Shown here: piece after piece, positions 36,616-47,095 of the stretch
Position numbering within the stretch: position 1 is the stretch's first letter
How the letters are laid out: each line of letters starts with the position of its first letter
NCBI GenBank assembly: GCA_963691705.1
Contig: OY829541.1
Location: 14,936,564 to 15,000,563, forward strand
Source of the DNA: Viola odorata
Taxonomy: Eukaryota; Streptophyta; Magnoliopsida; Malpighiales; Violaceae
DNA: 64,000 nt
Reading direction: 5' to 3'
Made by a program: the position numbers and the translations under genes
Notes under the pieces: generated by a model
The model's input: the letters and a program-made list of their open reading frames with translations, nothing else
What the model was told of the DNA's origin: nothing
Databases searched by the model: none

Positions 36616-37457
36616 TGATACAACACGGATCGACTTGTTGTTTGCAAGCTGACACTCGGGGAGGATCTAGCCTTGAGTTTATCACACCAAAACACAACAA
36701 TAAATACACAATAATATAAGGAGACAATGACACAAACACGCAGTGAAAATAATAAACGAAATTACCCGGATGAAAGTAGAGGAGGTGAGAGATGGAAGCT
36801 TGAACAATTAGAGATTGAATACTTGAGCTTAGCTTGATGAACACTTGAATGCAACACATGGGTACAAATATATTGCTCTCAAATGAATAAAAATATTGCT
36901 TTAAATATTACACACGATTGTTCACGCAAATGAAGTAATAATGATCACACAAATATGAAGACTTATCATTTTACTTGCAAGGATTCAAGGTGTCTTCAAA
37001 CCTTGAATCTTACAAGTTGAGTTTAAGGTATTTAGAGGGAGGAGTATTCTCTAACTCAAGCAATAAACACTCATCCTAAACTATCTAAAATAGAAAAAGA
37101 AGTAGCTATTTATACTATTACACAAAATGAGCTTAAAAGCCCTCAAAACATGCATTTTTGCATTTCTGTGCCGCAGCTAACGGTATGCCGTTAGTGTGCT
37201 TAACGGCATGCCATTAGCTTCAGTTGTCAATGACCAAAATTGCTCATCTACTAACGGTCCGTTAGTGCCACTAACGACATGTCGTTAGCTTCGGCCTCTA
37301 AAATTGCTGAAGTTGCGACTCTCGCGCGCGCATGGTCGGGTGGCTTAGGGTTGGCGCGAGCCTCGCCTAGGATAGGCGATAGGTGCTCGCATGTCTCTCG
37401 GCCCTCAAAATGGTGCTTATTCATCTCCAAGACTAGGCTAGGCGTGATCGTATCACA
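36616..37457 (-). repeat. Gypsy 5' LTR
   Basis: The minus-strand ends are TGTGATACG and GTATCA. It contains a TATA-like TAGTATAAATAGC (about 37106-37118) and repeated TAACGGCATGCCG-type palindromic motifs (37175-37290). The start is inferred from the TG and flanking change and is less sure than the end. Confidence 0.55.
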
Positions 37458-38890
37458 TAGTAAATGGAATTATGAACCTCGTTGTCTTTACGAAGAATGA
37501 AAAGCTTAGCTAGAACCCAACATATAATCACATAAATTAAAATATTAAAATTGACTAAAAATGAAATCTTATTTTCAAAGAAGAATGCAAGAGTTACTGC
37601 CGTCAAAACACGATCTCGAATGAATATCAAGGATGGAGGAGTCGTCCCCAATCGATAGTAGTTGTAAGGGTTAAGTAATCTCCCTCCCTAAATTGTCTCT
37701 CCTCTGAAATTATCCTAAAAATAAAAGATAAGAATTATTTTTATCTCATTCGGGATAATTACAGAGTGAGAGTTCTAAATAAAGACGACTTCTAGTCACT
37801 TTAGAGGTTTTTAGCGAGTTTCCTCATCCTTTTTCGCACGTCAAGCCCAACAATCAGCCCACTAATGTAGACGTCCATCCTAGGCCATCCTTTGACAGGG
37901 TTGCTCCTGGTTTGGGTCTTCTATCATTCTTTTTTAGGTTCTTATATTCCTTTTTTTTTTATATTCATCTTTTCTAGTTTGTTTCTAGAAAAATGTGAGA
38001 AATATGTCAACATCATCTCAATTGTAAGTAAAATATGACAATTATATATAAAATAAACACACAGAGGACAATATAAAAAATAAGGAAAATATTCTAAAAT
38101 ATTTATGGTATACGAGTTTCTTAACGTTAGTTTTGATATTTGGGACCCCAAACTTTTTGATGTATTCAAACTTATCACACATTAGTTCTTAACCCGTTTA
38201 AGCTTTAATGCAGTGTTATTTTTTTTAAATAAAATACCAAGATTACCCTTAGTTAAAAGAATACATTATTTCTTCTCTCTCTTCCCCACCACACCCTCTT
38301 TCCTTTCGCCTTTCCCATCCCTTTGTTCTTCGTTCTTTGACCCAAGCCCAAACTTTTTTTGATTCAAATTGATTCTTAATCTATCTTCTTCAGACATCAT
38401 TCTCATGAAAAAAATCAAAACCTAACCCTCTTTTTTTCTTAGTTTCACTTTTCCCACTTCTGTCTCTTACTTAATTTCCTGTAGATCAGTTAGTACTGAA
38501 AACAGATTTGGGTGCCATGATATCTAATCTATCGCTCCACATCCCGCTTGTGCTAAGGTTAATTAATTAAATAAATTAATGCATCCATACACATTCAGAA
38601 GTGTATTAAAGAGAGAGAAGATGCATTGAGAACCGCTGTGGATGAGGTGGCGGTGGTAAGACCGGAGACAATTCGTATCACCATAGCCGCTACACTGTCG
38701 CGCAAAGGTGAGTACATATGGAAGATTCAGTAACATATAATTATTTTAAATAGGTGAGAGATTAAAATTTAAGATCTCAAACGTTAAGAATTAATATTTA
38801 AAAACCCATTTAAAGGACCCTAAAATATTTTTACCCGACAGTTTTATTACGTTCAGCATTTTGCATATTACATTAGTTTTCATTAAAATT
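37458..38890. other. Intergenic DNA
   Basis: No coding gene is seen. A pyrimidine-rich stretch at 38270-38340 and a block with TTCTTAACGTTAG (38117-38129) inverted against AACGTTAAGAATTA (38779-38792) may mark a decayed TIR element, but the match is short. AT-rich otherwise. Confidence 0.35.
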
Positions 38891-38892
38891 TT

Positions 38893-39747
38893 CTAAGGTT
38901 TTAATAATTCATTCACAAAAGAGTCACATTTTTGTAAGCTGTTGGTACGCTTGCGATTGGTGTCGACAGATACGGACGCTCGCTTCCCGTTTGGTCCACA
39001 CACATCTAAACTGCCACGGCAGAAGAGTGGAAAATGGAAACCATTCAAGCTATCGCTCCTCCATATGAAACACCAAAATGATTTCAGATTTTGTTTCTTT
39101 GAATTCCCAATCATCTTGATTTCCTTTGACCTCTCCTTATCCCGATTAATGGCATCGATGTATGCTCGAAGGGGTGGAAAAGGCGGTAGAATTATAGCTT
39201 GTCTCGCAAATTGTTTCAGGGGAGTAACTGCTACTGATGATCTCTTTTTATAATTTGTAGAGGAGGGGGAGGAACTGCGCGAACCTGAGTCTTGCTGTAA
39301 CTTCACAAGCAGCTTCTTTTGGGTAGACACTGATGATCTTTTGTTGATTTTCTTGTTCTGACCAAGAAAATTAGTGTCATTTGGTGAAGATTCTTGAACA
39401 CCTGGTCCATTTCTTGCTATATTCTTGATTAACTTGGACCTTAAGTCGTGCCAAGAATCTTGGTCGTTGTTGACATTTTGGTAGGTGTTAGTAATTTGGG
39501 CAAATGCTTGGTCTTTCTTTTCCTTTTTCTGGATTTCAGTAGGAAGGATCATACCGTTGAGAAAAAGCTCATCTGCAGATGGAGATTCCTGGCAGATTGT
39601 GCCGAGAACAAAGCAAAATTCCATTTCCAAATCTGGGGTGGGATCAGAATTTGGTGAACTTGGGTGGGTGGGGTTCAGTTGTAGGGACGAATTCTCTGTT
39701 TGGCAGAGACCAACCGGATCATCAGGCCTAACCTCAGCAGCAGCCAT
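38893..39747 (-). CDS. Plant-specific uncharacterised protein with an ADELF motif (284 aa)
   Basis: A single-exon frame from a true ATG at 39747 to a stop at 38893. The N-terminal third has LEMEFCFVLG followed by ESPSADELFLNGMILPTEI. This acidic-hydrophobic motif with ADELF resembles those in DUF1645-type and MAKR/BKI1-type plant proteins and in the gene at 53383-54105. The rest is Lys/Ser/Asn-rich and basic, with KSFWCFIWRSDSLN near the C-terminus in the place of a conserved FWRF-like motif. There is no signal peptide or membrane span. The frame is intact and has its own TATA box, so it looks real. Function is not known; a membrane-associated or kinase-regulator-like role would be speculation. 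Confidence 0.75.
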   Translation of the reverse strand: MAAAEVRPDDPVGLCQTENSSLQLNPTHPSSPNSDPTPDLEMEFCFVLGTICQESPSADELFLNGMILPTEIQKKEKKDQAFAQITNTYQNVNNDQDSWHDLRSKLIKNIARNGPGVQESSPNDTNFLGQNKKINKRSSVSTQKKLLVKLQQDSGSRSSSPSSTNYKKRSSVAVTPLKQFARQAIILPPFPPLRAYIDAINRDKERSKEIKMIGNSKKQNLKSFWCFIWRSDSLNGFHFPLFCRGSLDVCGPNGKRASVSVDTNRKRTNSLQKCDSFVNELLKP

Positions 39748-39834
39748 TGTCTATATGATTAGTTACCACTGTTTCGTGTAAAGTGTAAACTAATTAATTG
39801 CAAGGAATTGAATTCTAGAGGAAGGAGTTTGAAC

Positions 39835-39871
39835 TGGAATTCATTTGGTGGATGTGTACTAGTATATATAT
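39835..39871 (-). promoter_or_regulatory. TATA box of the 38893-39747 gene
   Basis: TATATATACT on the minus strand (about 39861-39870), roughly 115 bp upstream of the ATG, leaving room for a short leader that starts near 39840. Confidence 0.6.
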
Positions 39872-40544
39872 CTGAAGAGAGTTTCGAGCAATATTAAGGA
39901 AGTATCCAAGTCCAGGCCAGAATTTGTCCTTTTACATGAGACTTGGTCGTGGAACACAATCATATCATCCTTCGTTTTTTTTTAATTGTCATTTTCCTAC
40001 TGAATGTTATTGTATATTTTACTTGATTTTTTAGTGTTTATTTTACTGAATATTACTATTTAAGAAAATTATTTTAAAAAAACATAAGGAGTATATCACA
40101 ATCAATATTATAAAATTAATCATAAAATTATAAAATCGATATGAATGATTCGGATTGTTTATAATGAAGGGTTTTCCCCAAATTAATATTTATAAACTAC
40201 TTAAAAATTTGCTTAATTATTAATAAAAGATAAAAAATTATTTAAAAGTTAGTAAAAATGGTAATATCTCTATTTATCTTTAAAATGGATGTGGTAAAAT
40301 GTTTATAATAGGTTGAGAGGAGGTGACGTAGGATTTTTGTGTAGTGTTGTAATATAGTATTATTTAGCGAAAGTATATAATACAATAGCACAGGCGAATT
40401 CTAGACTAGTTTATGTTAATTATTAAAAATACTATTTTTTTCTTTTTTTTCTGTCTTCTTTCTTCTAAACGTTTACTAGTGTCTAAGATAGAGACACGCA
40501 ATATGAATATACACAGTATATTGTTTGTTGATACTGATATATAG

Positions 40545-42438
40545 GGGATTGCGCACCCGAATCCCTTCACTTATTATTTTCATTTTAGTCAGTCCCTAAC
40601 GTTTGTTTTTGTTCGATTTGGTCTCACACGTTACCTCCGTTAGACCCGCGGAGTCCCTCCTCCGATAACGAGGATCCACATGTCGGGAAAATTAATTTAA
40701 ATTTTAAAAATATTAGAAAAATTAAAAGAAAAATATTAAAAAAATACAGAAAAATTAGTAAAATTATTTTCTTTTCTTTTCTTCTCTGTTTTTCTCCCTT
40801 TTTTTTCTTCCTTTCCTAACTAATTTAAACTAACAAAATTAAAACTAATTTAACTAAACAAATTAAAAATAATTATTCCTATTTTTTCTTTTTCTTTCGG
40901 GATCCAACCAGCACCTTTCTCCATTTTTTTTCCTTTCTTTCCTAATTAATTTAAATTAATTTAACTAAACAAATTAAAAATAATTATTCCTACTTTTTCT
41001 TTTTCTTTCCGGATCCAACCAACACCTTTCTCCCTTTTTTTTTCCTTTATTTCCAATGAATTAATACCCAATCTGCAATGAATTCATTGAAAATAGGAAA
41101 TGAATTAATTGAAGACAACAATTAAATCAATTGGAAACGAACAATTGAATTAATTGAACCCAAAACAATTGAATTAATCGAAAACAACCCGTACCCGTTC
41201 ATACAAATCCAAACCATTGAAATACTTTCTGGATTCCACTTTTTACGAAGTCATTATATGAGTTTATTTGGTGACTAATCAGGCCATACTCATTGAAAAA
41301 CAACATTGCTGCCTTTCTACAAAAACTTTTCAAATCATGTTCCCGTAGATCATCCAAACTACCAATGTCCTCGTCCATAAAGTCATCATCTGTGTCCATG
41401 TCATCATGATTGGAAAACTTTCCACCTTTACCACTCGTACCAATGTCTTCCATTATATCTGATGATGCCCCCATTTCATCAAAATCCTAAGATGAACAAA
41501 CACAAAGCAGAATGCAAAAGTTAGGAGGGAAAATTGAACAAAACAACCACAACACTGGCTCAGTAGCAAAAGGGTGAGTTTAGCTTCCAGCTAATTCCAG
41601 TTTTACTAAAGGAAAAGCTACAAGCTTTCAAAATGTCACAAGTGCCAGTAAAACCCCAAGTCTTAAATCTAAAATGAACTTAAAATTGCAACAAAAAAAA
41701 AATCTCAGTATGGTGGTGCCGGCGGTGATTGGAAGAAAGAGTGGTTTATGCAGTAGAGGATTGGAAGAGAAATAGAGAAGGGTGGTTGGAAGAAAGAGTG
41801 ATTTATGTAGTGGAGGATTGTAAGAGAAATGGAGGAGAGAGAGGAGGAAGAGATATAGGAAACGAAATTTTGGAATTAAAATTCAAATTGATTTAGATTT
41901 TTAATTCCATTTTTTATTTTTAAATTTTTCGTTTATTTCATTTTTAATTTTGTTAATTTAAATAAATTAGGAAAGAAAGAGAAAAAAAAATGAGAAAAAC
42001 GGAGAAGAGAAGAAAAGAAAAGAAAGGAATAATTATTTTTAATTTGTTTAGTTAAATTAGTTTTAATTTTGTTAGTTTAAATTAGTTAGGAAAGGAAAAA
42101 AAAGGGGAGAAAAACAGAGAAGAGAAGAAAAGAATAATTTTTCTAATTTTTCTGTATTTTTCTAATATTTTTCTTTTAATTTTTGTAATTTTTCCGTATT
42201 TTTCTAATATTTTTAAAATTCAAATTAATTTTCCCAACATGTGGGTCCCGCGGTCAGTTACTTTTATCAGATTTAATAATAAAAATTTCAAAACTAACGG
42301 CCGTTTGCCTCGTTATCGGAGGAGGGACTCCGCGGGTCTAACGGAGGTAACGTGTGAGACCAAATCGAACAAGAACAAACGTTAGGGACTGACTAAAATG
42401 AAAATAATAAATAGAGGGACCACCGAGTGCGTAATCCC
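40545..42438. mobile_element. Mutator-like element (Pack-MULE) with perfect 9-bp target duplication
   Basis: The ends are GGGATTGCGCAC (40545) and, on the other strand, GGGATTACGCAC (ending at 42438). Both are flanked by the perfect 9-bp repeat GATATATAG (40536-40544 and 42439-42447), the size typical of Mutator elements. The terminal inverted repeats run about 300 bp (shared CATTTTAGTCAGTCCCTAAC and GGACTCCGCGGGTCTAACGG stretches). No transposase is present, so the element is non-autonomous. It carries a coding fragment at 41199-41486. The arms contain internal near-duplicates (about 40855 and 40955). Confidence 0.92.
41199..41486 (-). pseudogene. Captured fragment resembling the N-terminus of the RNA polymerase IV/V second-largest subunit
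   Basis: Inside the Pack-MULE, a minus-strand frame starts after a splice-acceptor-like ATCTTAG (41487-41493) with DFDEMGASSD. It runs through an acidic stretch into SFCRKAAMLFFNEYGLISHQ and NSYNDFVKSGIQKVF, then ends at a stop at 41199. The FF..YGLISHQ.NSYN.F...G.Q.VF pattern is that of the N-terminus of plant NRPD2/NRPE2 proteins; other second-largest subunits differ more here. Only about 90 residues of a subunit of more than 1000 are present, with no catalytic part, so it is a captured fragment. The identification is from memory of the family and needs a database comparison. Confidence 0.7.
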
Positions 42439-42447
42439 GATATATAG

Positions 42448-43703
42448 AGGCAAATACAAAAAGGGAACTGTACTGTCTTTGGCCTCCAGAATCAAACAAG
42501 CTATAACTAAACAAAAACAACAGTACACCCACAACGCACATTTCCTTCTTGTTGACCTGGTTTCTTCTGTTTTTAGTACATATACCATGTGCTGCGGTCC
42601 AGCAGATATTTTAAGTGAATTTGTATCCTATAGTTATTCTATAAATTCTATAAATGACTATTTTTATATCAATAATCACTTGAACCATATCAAAACTTAG
42701 TGTTGAATTGAATTTTTGTACCATTTTATTTTTTAAGTCTTATATAAAAACTTCTCTCTTTCTGTTATTTTTATTTTACACCCGGTTGATTCAGTTAATT
42801 CAGATTCACATTTATTCCCACTGAAACGATTCTCTTTTCATTATCTACAAACCAATTTCGTATTGAGTTATAATTATTTATTTTTTACGATATCCACGGT
42901 TAATCACACACTAACCAATTTATCATTAAATAACTTACTTTTTAACTTTTAATTAGTCCTCCTTCTAAAAATACCATTTTCTTTCACTTAGAAAACATAT
43001 TATACATGAGTAAAATTGGAAAGTAGGCTAAAATATTTTCTCAAAATTCTATAAATGACTACTATTGTGAAATAAAAAAAATCTCACCCAAAATGACTAT
43101 TATTTTAAAACAGAAGGAGTAATGAATATTTTTCTGAAAAAATTTAAAGGTTCTTAAGAGATTTATTTCAATTTAGTGAAGTGTAAATTAGTTTCTTATT
43201 ATTCAAATAAACATTCATATATTGGTTACAAAATTCATTGTTTTATTTTTACATGTTTCTATTTCAACGTAATTTACTTTATGGTCCATTCAAATGTATT
43301 AATTAAACTAATTAATTAAATAAATATATTATATTTAAGATTAATATGTTAAATCTTATAATTTGAAAATATTAATCTCAACTTAATTTGAAAATATTAA
43401 GATCCAAAATTATAAATTCATTAGAAAATTACTATTTCTTAATCTATCCAAATCAACTCACACTATACACATAATTAAAACCACTTCAAACCTTAACACG
43501 TAATTATTTCTTACGAAATTAATTTATATATTAATCAATCACTTATACATTCAATCCATTATAGTACAGAGTAGAAGCCCAACCCAAAAAAATTACGGCC
43601 CAGTATAATTTCTTTTTAAAAATTAAAGCCCAATATAATTAGAAAATAATTAGATTTCAACAAAAAATAAAAATATCCATATCTACAAAGAGCACAACTT
43701 TTA
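42448..43703. other. AT-rich intergenic DNA with a probable small MITE
   Basis: Mostly AT-rich and non-coding. About 42953-43123 the ends AGTCCTCCTTCTAAAAAT and, on the other strand, TTACTCCTTCTGTTTTAAAA form weak inverted repeats typical of Stowaway/mariner-like MITEs. No other feature is seen. Confidence 0.4.
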
Positions 43704-44489
43704 GGCTGCGTTTCACAACGGAATTTTTTTTGTTTTGAGAAAACAGTAGAAAATTTTCTGAAAATGAAAATTCTGTTTCAATGCTATAGTACGTTTTCTG
43801 TTTTCCAGCTTTCATTTTTCAGCCTTAGAAAACTCGAAATCGTATTCACCTAACAACTATTTCTTATTTTTTTGAAAAACAAAAGCTACTATTTTTGTTA
43901 AATCAATTTTATTTTAATTAAAAATAATGCTAATATTTTTTGAAAAAAAATTAATAAACTAAATAGTAGCCTATTTTAAGTTTGTTAAAGATCAAATATA
44001 AATATGTTAAATATATTCATGTCTAAATTCAAAAGCACAAGCCATTTAGGGGCAGCTTAATTTTAGAAAATTTTTAGAAAATTTTCCAAATTCGGTTTCA
44101 CAGCAACATTTTCCTAAATGGAAAATTTTCAACAAATTTTCTAGTTTTGCAATTGAAAAACAGTTTTTCAGAATTAACACTACAAGTTTAGAAAAGTTTG
44201 CAAACGCCATATTTGAAGTTTTCCAAATTTTCCAAAAAAAAAATTTCCTCCAGCTCAACCGATCCATATTGTTAATCTAAAAAAGAAACAATGTTATTTT
44301 AGACATGTCTACCCTCGTAATTTTGATATGTTAAATCTATTCATGTTAAAAATTAAATATAAATGTAATATTTCCGTTCATGAAAATAAAATACACATAA
44401 AATAGTCTTGAATTATTTGTTCATGACGTGAATACTACAAATTTGAACATTCAAAACATACTTAATTTAACTTGTTACTTCTTCATATT

Positions 44490-45860
44490 CTAACAATTAT
44501 TATAATTAGCCCATAATTGATCTGCAATATCTTCTCTCACCGCATTTATCAGTTGTTGTTGGGATATATGCACTTGAATACCTTCTTGCGTCACAGTAGC
44601 TTCGTTGTGGTTTAAATTTTGCTGACCTTCTGTACCATGTTCTGTGAATAGTCGATCAGCTCTATCTTCCATTCAAATAAAATTATGCAGTGTACAACAA
44701 GCTAGAGGTATTTGCCTTTGACGATGAAGAGGAAAATTTGGAATGGACTTTAAGATTGGAAATCTAGCATTCATAACGCCAAAAGCCCTTTCAATCACAT
44801 TTCTCAATCACGAATGTCGATAGTTAAACAATGCATATTTTCTTGTTATCCTTCCTCGTCTACGAAAATCATTTAAGTGATACCGTTCAGCACGATAAGG
44901 AGCTAAAAATCCAGGAATGTTTGGATAACCAACATCAACTGCATAATAGTTGCCTGCCAAAGATAAATAACAATCAGACATTTGTAGTAAACCATTAATG
45001 TAACAGCTAATAAATATCGTTATGAATTACAAAAATAATATTTTACTAGCTCCAGGCATAGGAAAACCATTATCTTGTCTTGTCAATGCCTCAAGAAAGA
45101 CGCGTGAATTATTAGTTGTGCCTTCCCAACCAGTATACACAAAGGTAAACATTATATCATGCGAACACGCCGCCATAACATTTTGAGTAACAAGTGTTTT
45201 TCTACCCTGAAAAGTTTTTTATTTTTGGGCAGGACACCAAGCTGCGACATGAGTGCCATCTATAACACCTATGCATTTCTAAAAGGGAAACAATTACACA
45301 AATAAGTTTAATATTCAAACATAATTCTTTTTATTTAGTCATCATGAATTTATAATACACGTGCATACCTGAAAATATGAATACCATCTAGCATTTGCTT
45401 GAATTTCTGGTTGAATGGTTCCTTTTTCAACATGACTGATCAAATCAGTTCCTAAATGAACAAAAACACGTATCACACCCTTAACCCAACGTGAGACTGT
45501 CGCAGTTGAATGTTGAAATCGTTCTGCCACTAGCCTTCGAGTTATTCTATGACAATACAGTCAATCCCATTGCCACACCCTCTTCCAAACTAGTTGCACG
45601 TGAGTTCTGTAAGTTCAACCCTCTCAACCTGTCACATAAGTTCAAAAACACATATGGCCTCATACGATAACTGTCGTAGCATCTAATTGGATTTTCCAGT
45701 AAAACTTCAATAATATCTGCTCTACCGGTGAGCATAGATGTGCGATAAGGTATTCTATCAATGAAACTGTTTTCACTTTCCATTAACATACGGAGGATCA
45801 TAGCATCCTCGAGGTCGTCGTCATCATCATCAGTAGAACTCTCACTACTTGAATTAATAA
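44490..45860 (-). pseudogene. PIF/Harbinger DDE transposase, broken
   Basis: N-terminal part 45860-45550 with an acidic stretch and MRPYVFLNLCDRLRG, then the helix-turn-helix-like AERFQHSTATVSRWVKGV (about 45536-45480). An intron probably follows (donor at about 45369). Next come CIGVIDGTHVAAWCPAQ (first catalytic Asp), FTFVYTGWEGTTNNSRVF, and after a second intron RYHLNDF-like and RNVIERAFG (catalytic Glu). Breaks: stops at 45219-45221, 44808-44810 and 44673-44675, and a frameshift near 45551. The residue at 45108-45110, normally the second catalytic Asp (NDSR), is Asn. Dead enzyme. Confidence 0.85.
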
Positions 45861-46114
45861 CAAAAGTATTAGAAGAATTCTAGAAATATTTGGACATTTC
45901 ACCTGCACGATTAAACAATTATGTTGTATTAGTTATACCAAGTACAAAATTAGCTAAATTGACATGTTAATAATAAAATTAATTGACAATAATACTTAAC
46001 ATAAATGTCACAGAATTGTACCAGCATACATAACAACCAAGTCATAAATATTTGAAAACAACCTCTAAAGAAAACTCATAAAACAAGTTTACAGGATTTT
46101 AAAACAAGCCACCA

Positions 46115-47095
46115 TCATTCTAAAGCCCTCAACCAGGACCTCCTCCTCATAATGGACATCTTCATGAACACTTTCCTCCAATGAGATTCTTTGAACTGTA
46201 CAAGTGCATTGTTATAAGAGGCATCCGAAATATTATCTAAACTCTCTAACATATCCATGCACGCATGAACAGAGTATGTATCTCGCGATGGACTTGTAAC
46301 TTCAGACTGCTCTCCTTTACACTTCTTTGTTTTTTCCCTAAAATAATCAACCTTAGCCCTTGCAGATGATGCAAATATCTCCATACAAGAGTCTCCTTTC
46401 ATACAACGCCTAGTACCTACAATATTCTCCGCAACACGCTTTCCTTTTGAGCTCCCACCACCAGACCCGTTGCCTTCCATTTCATAATCATATTCAGTTA
46501 CATGAACACCATAGTTCATAAAGTCTTCTTCATTTTGACGTTCTTCATCTGAGGTTGGCGGCAATTGCGAAGAAGCATGAATGAGATTTCCAGTAGCGGT
46601 AGATTTGTTAAACACTTGACCAAGGAACTCATAGTTCTGACATCCTTTATTTCTAAATGTCTTGTAGTTCCTATTTTTTTGCAAAGTAAATAAACAACAT
46701 TGAATTTAATCAAAATTCAGAAAATTTATGATATGAATTACTAAAGAAACTTGTAAGGAAACGTAACATACCATGAAAAACATTTGCCACACATCTTCAG
46801 GTGCATTCACAGTGTTTAAACTTGATTGGTAGGTGACTCTTGCATGGTCTAAAAATTCTGAAAACTGGCGAAACTTCAATCACAGTCGATTGTATTTGTC
46901 TAACAACTTGACTGCTCCAAATCGTTCACCGGTAGCTAAGTATAAATCGTTATCCATGTCTTGCCAATCCGTAGCTTTAAAATTAGGAGTACCATTTTGA
47001 TCTACCTTAACTCTCTCGTACAATATTGATAAAAATTTCCCTTCAGTTGCATCAGACCATTTACCATCATCTTCTCCATCATTTCTTCTTCCCAT
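46115..47095 (-). pseudogene. Myb/SANT-like DNA-binding protein of the PIF/Harbinger element
   Basis: Exon 1 starts at the ATG at 47095 and has KWSDATEGKFLSILYERVK and FKATDWQDMDNDLYLATGE, the pattern of Myb/SANT-like (Myb_DNA-bind_3) domains. An in-frame TGA follows KYNRL at about 46877-46879. Reading continues to a donor near 46770; exon 2 is about 46681-46115 and ends RRRSWLRALE. The acidic EDFMNYGVHV and GKRVAENIVG stretches are typical of the C-terminal half. In active elements this protein cooperates with the transposase in binding the ends. Confidence 0.8.

Larger units (their letters stand above)
34190..37457 (-). mobile_element. 5' half of a gypsy element on the minus strand
   Basis: On the minus strand: LTR 37457-36616 (starts TGTGATACGATC, ends GTTGTATCA), TGGTAGCGGAGCT primer-like motif at 36613-36601, a non-coding leader, then gag remnants at about 35400-34226. 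The element stops near 34190 where Ogre-like sequence begins; its pol genes and 3' LTR are missing. The interior contains GTGCCAAATTGGGTG (35870-35884). Confidence 0.65.

Noticed and set aside
38100..38800. Candidate TIR element with inverted TTCTTAACGTT motifs
   Set aside because: Only about 11 bp match clearly, and no target duplication or consistent ends were found.
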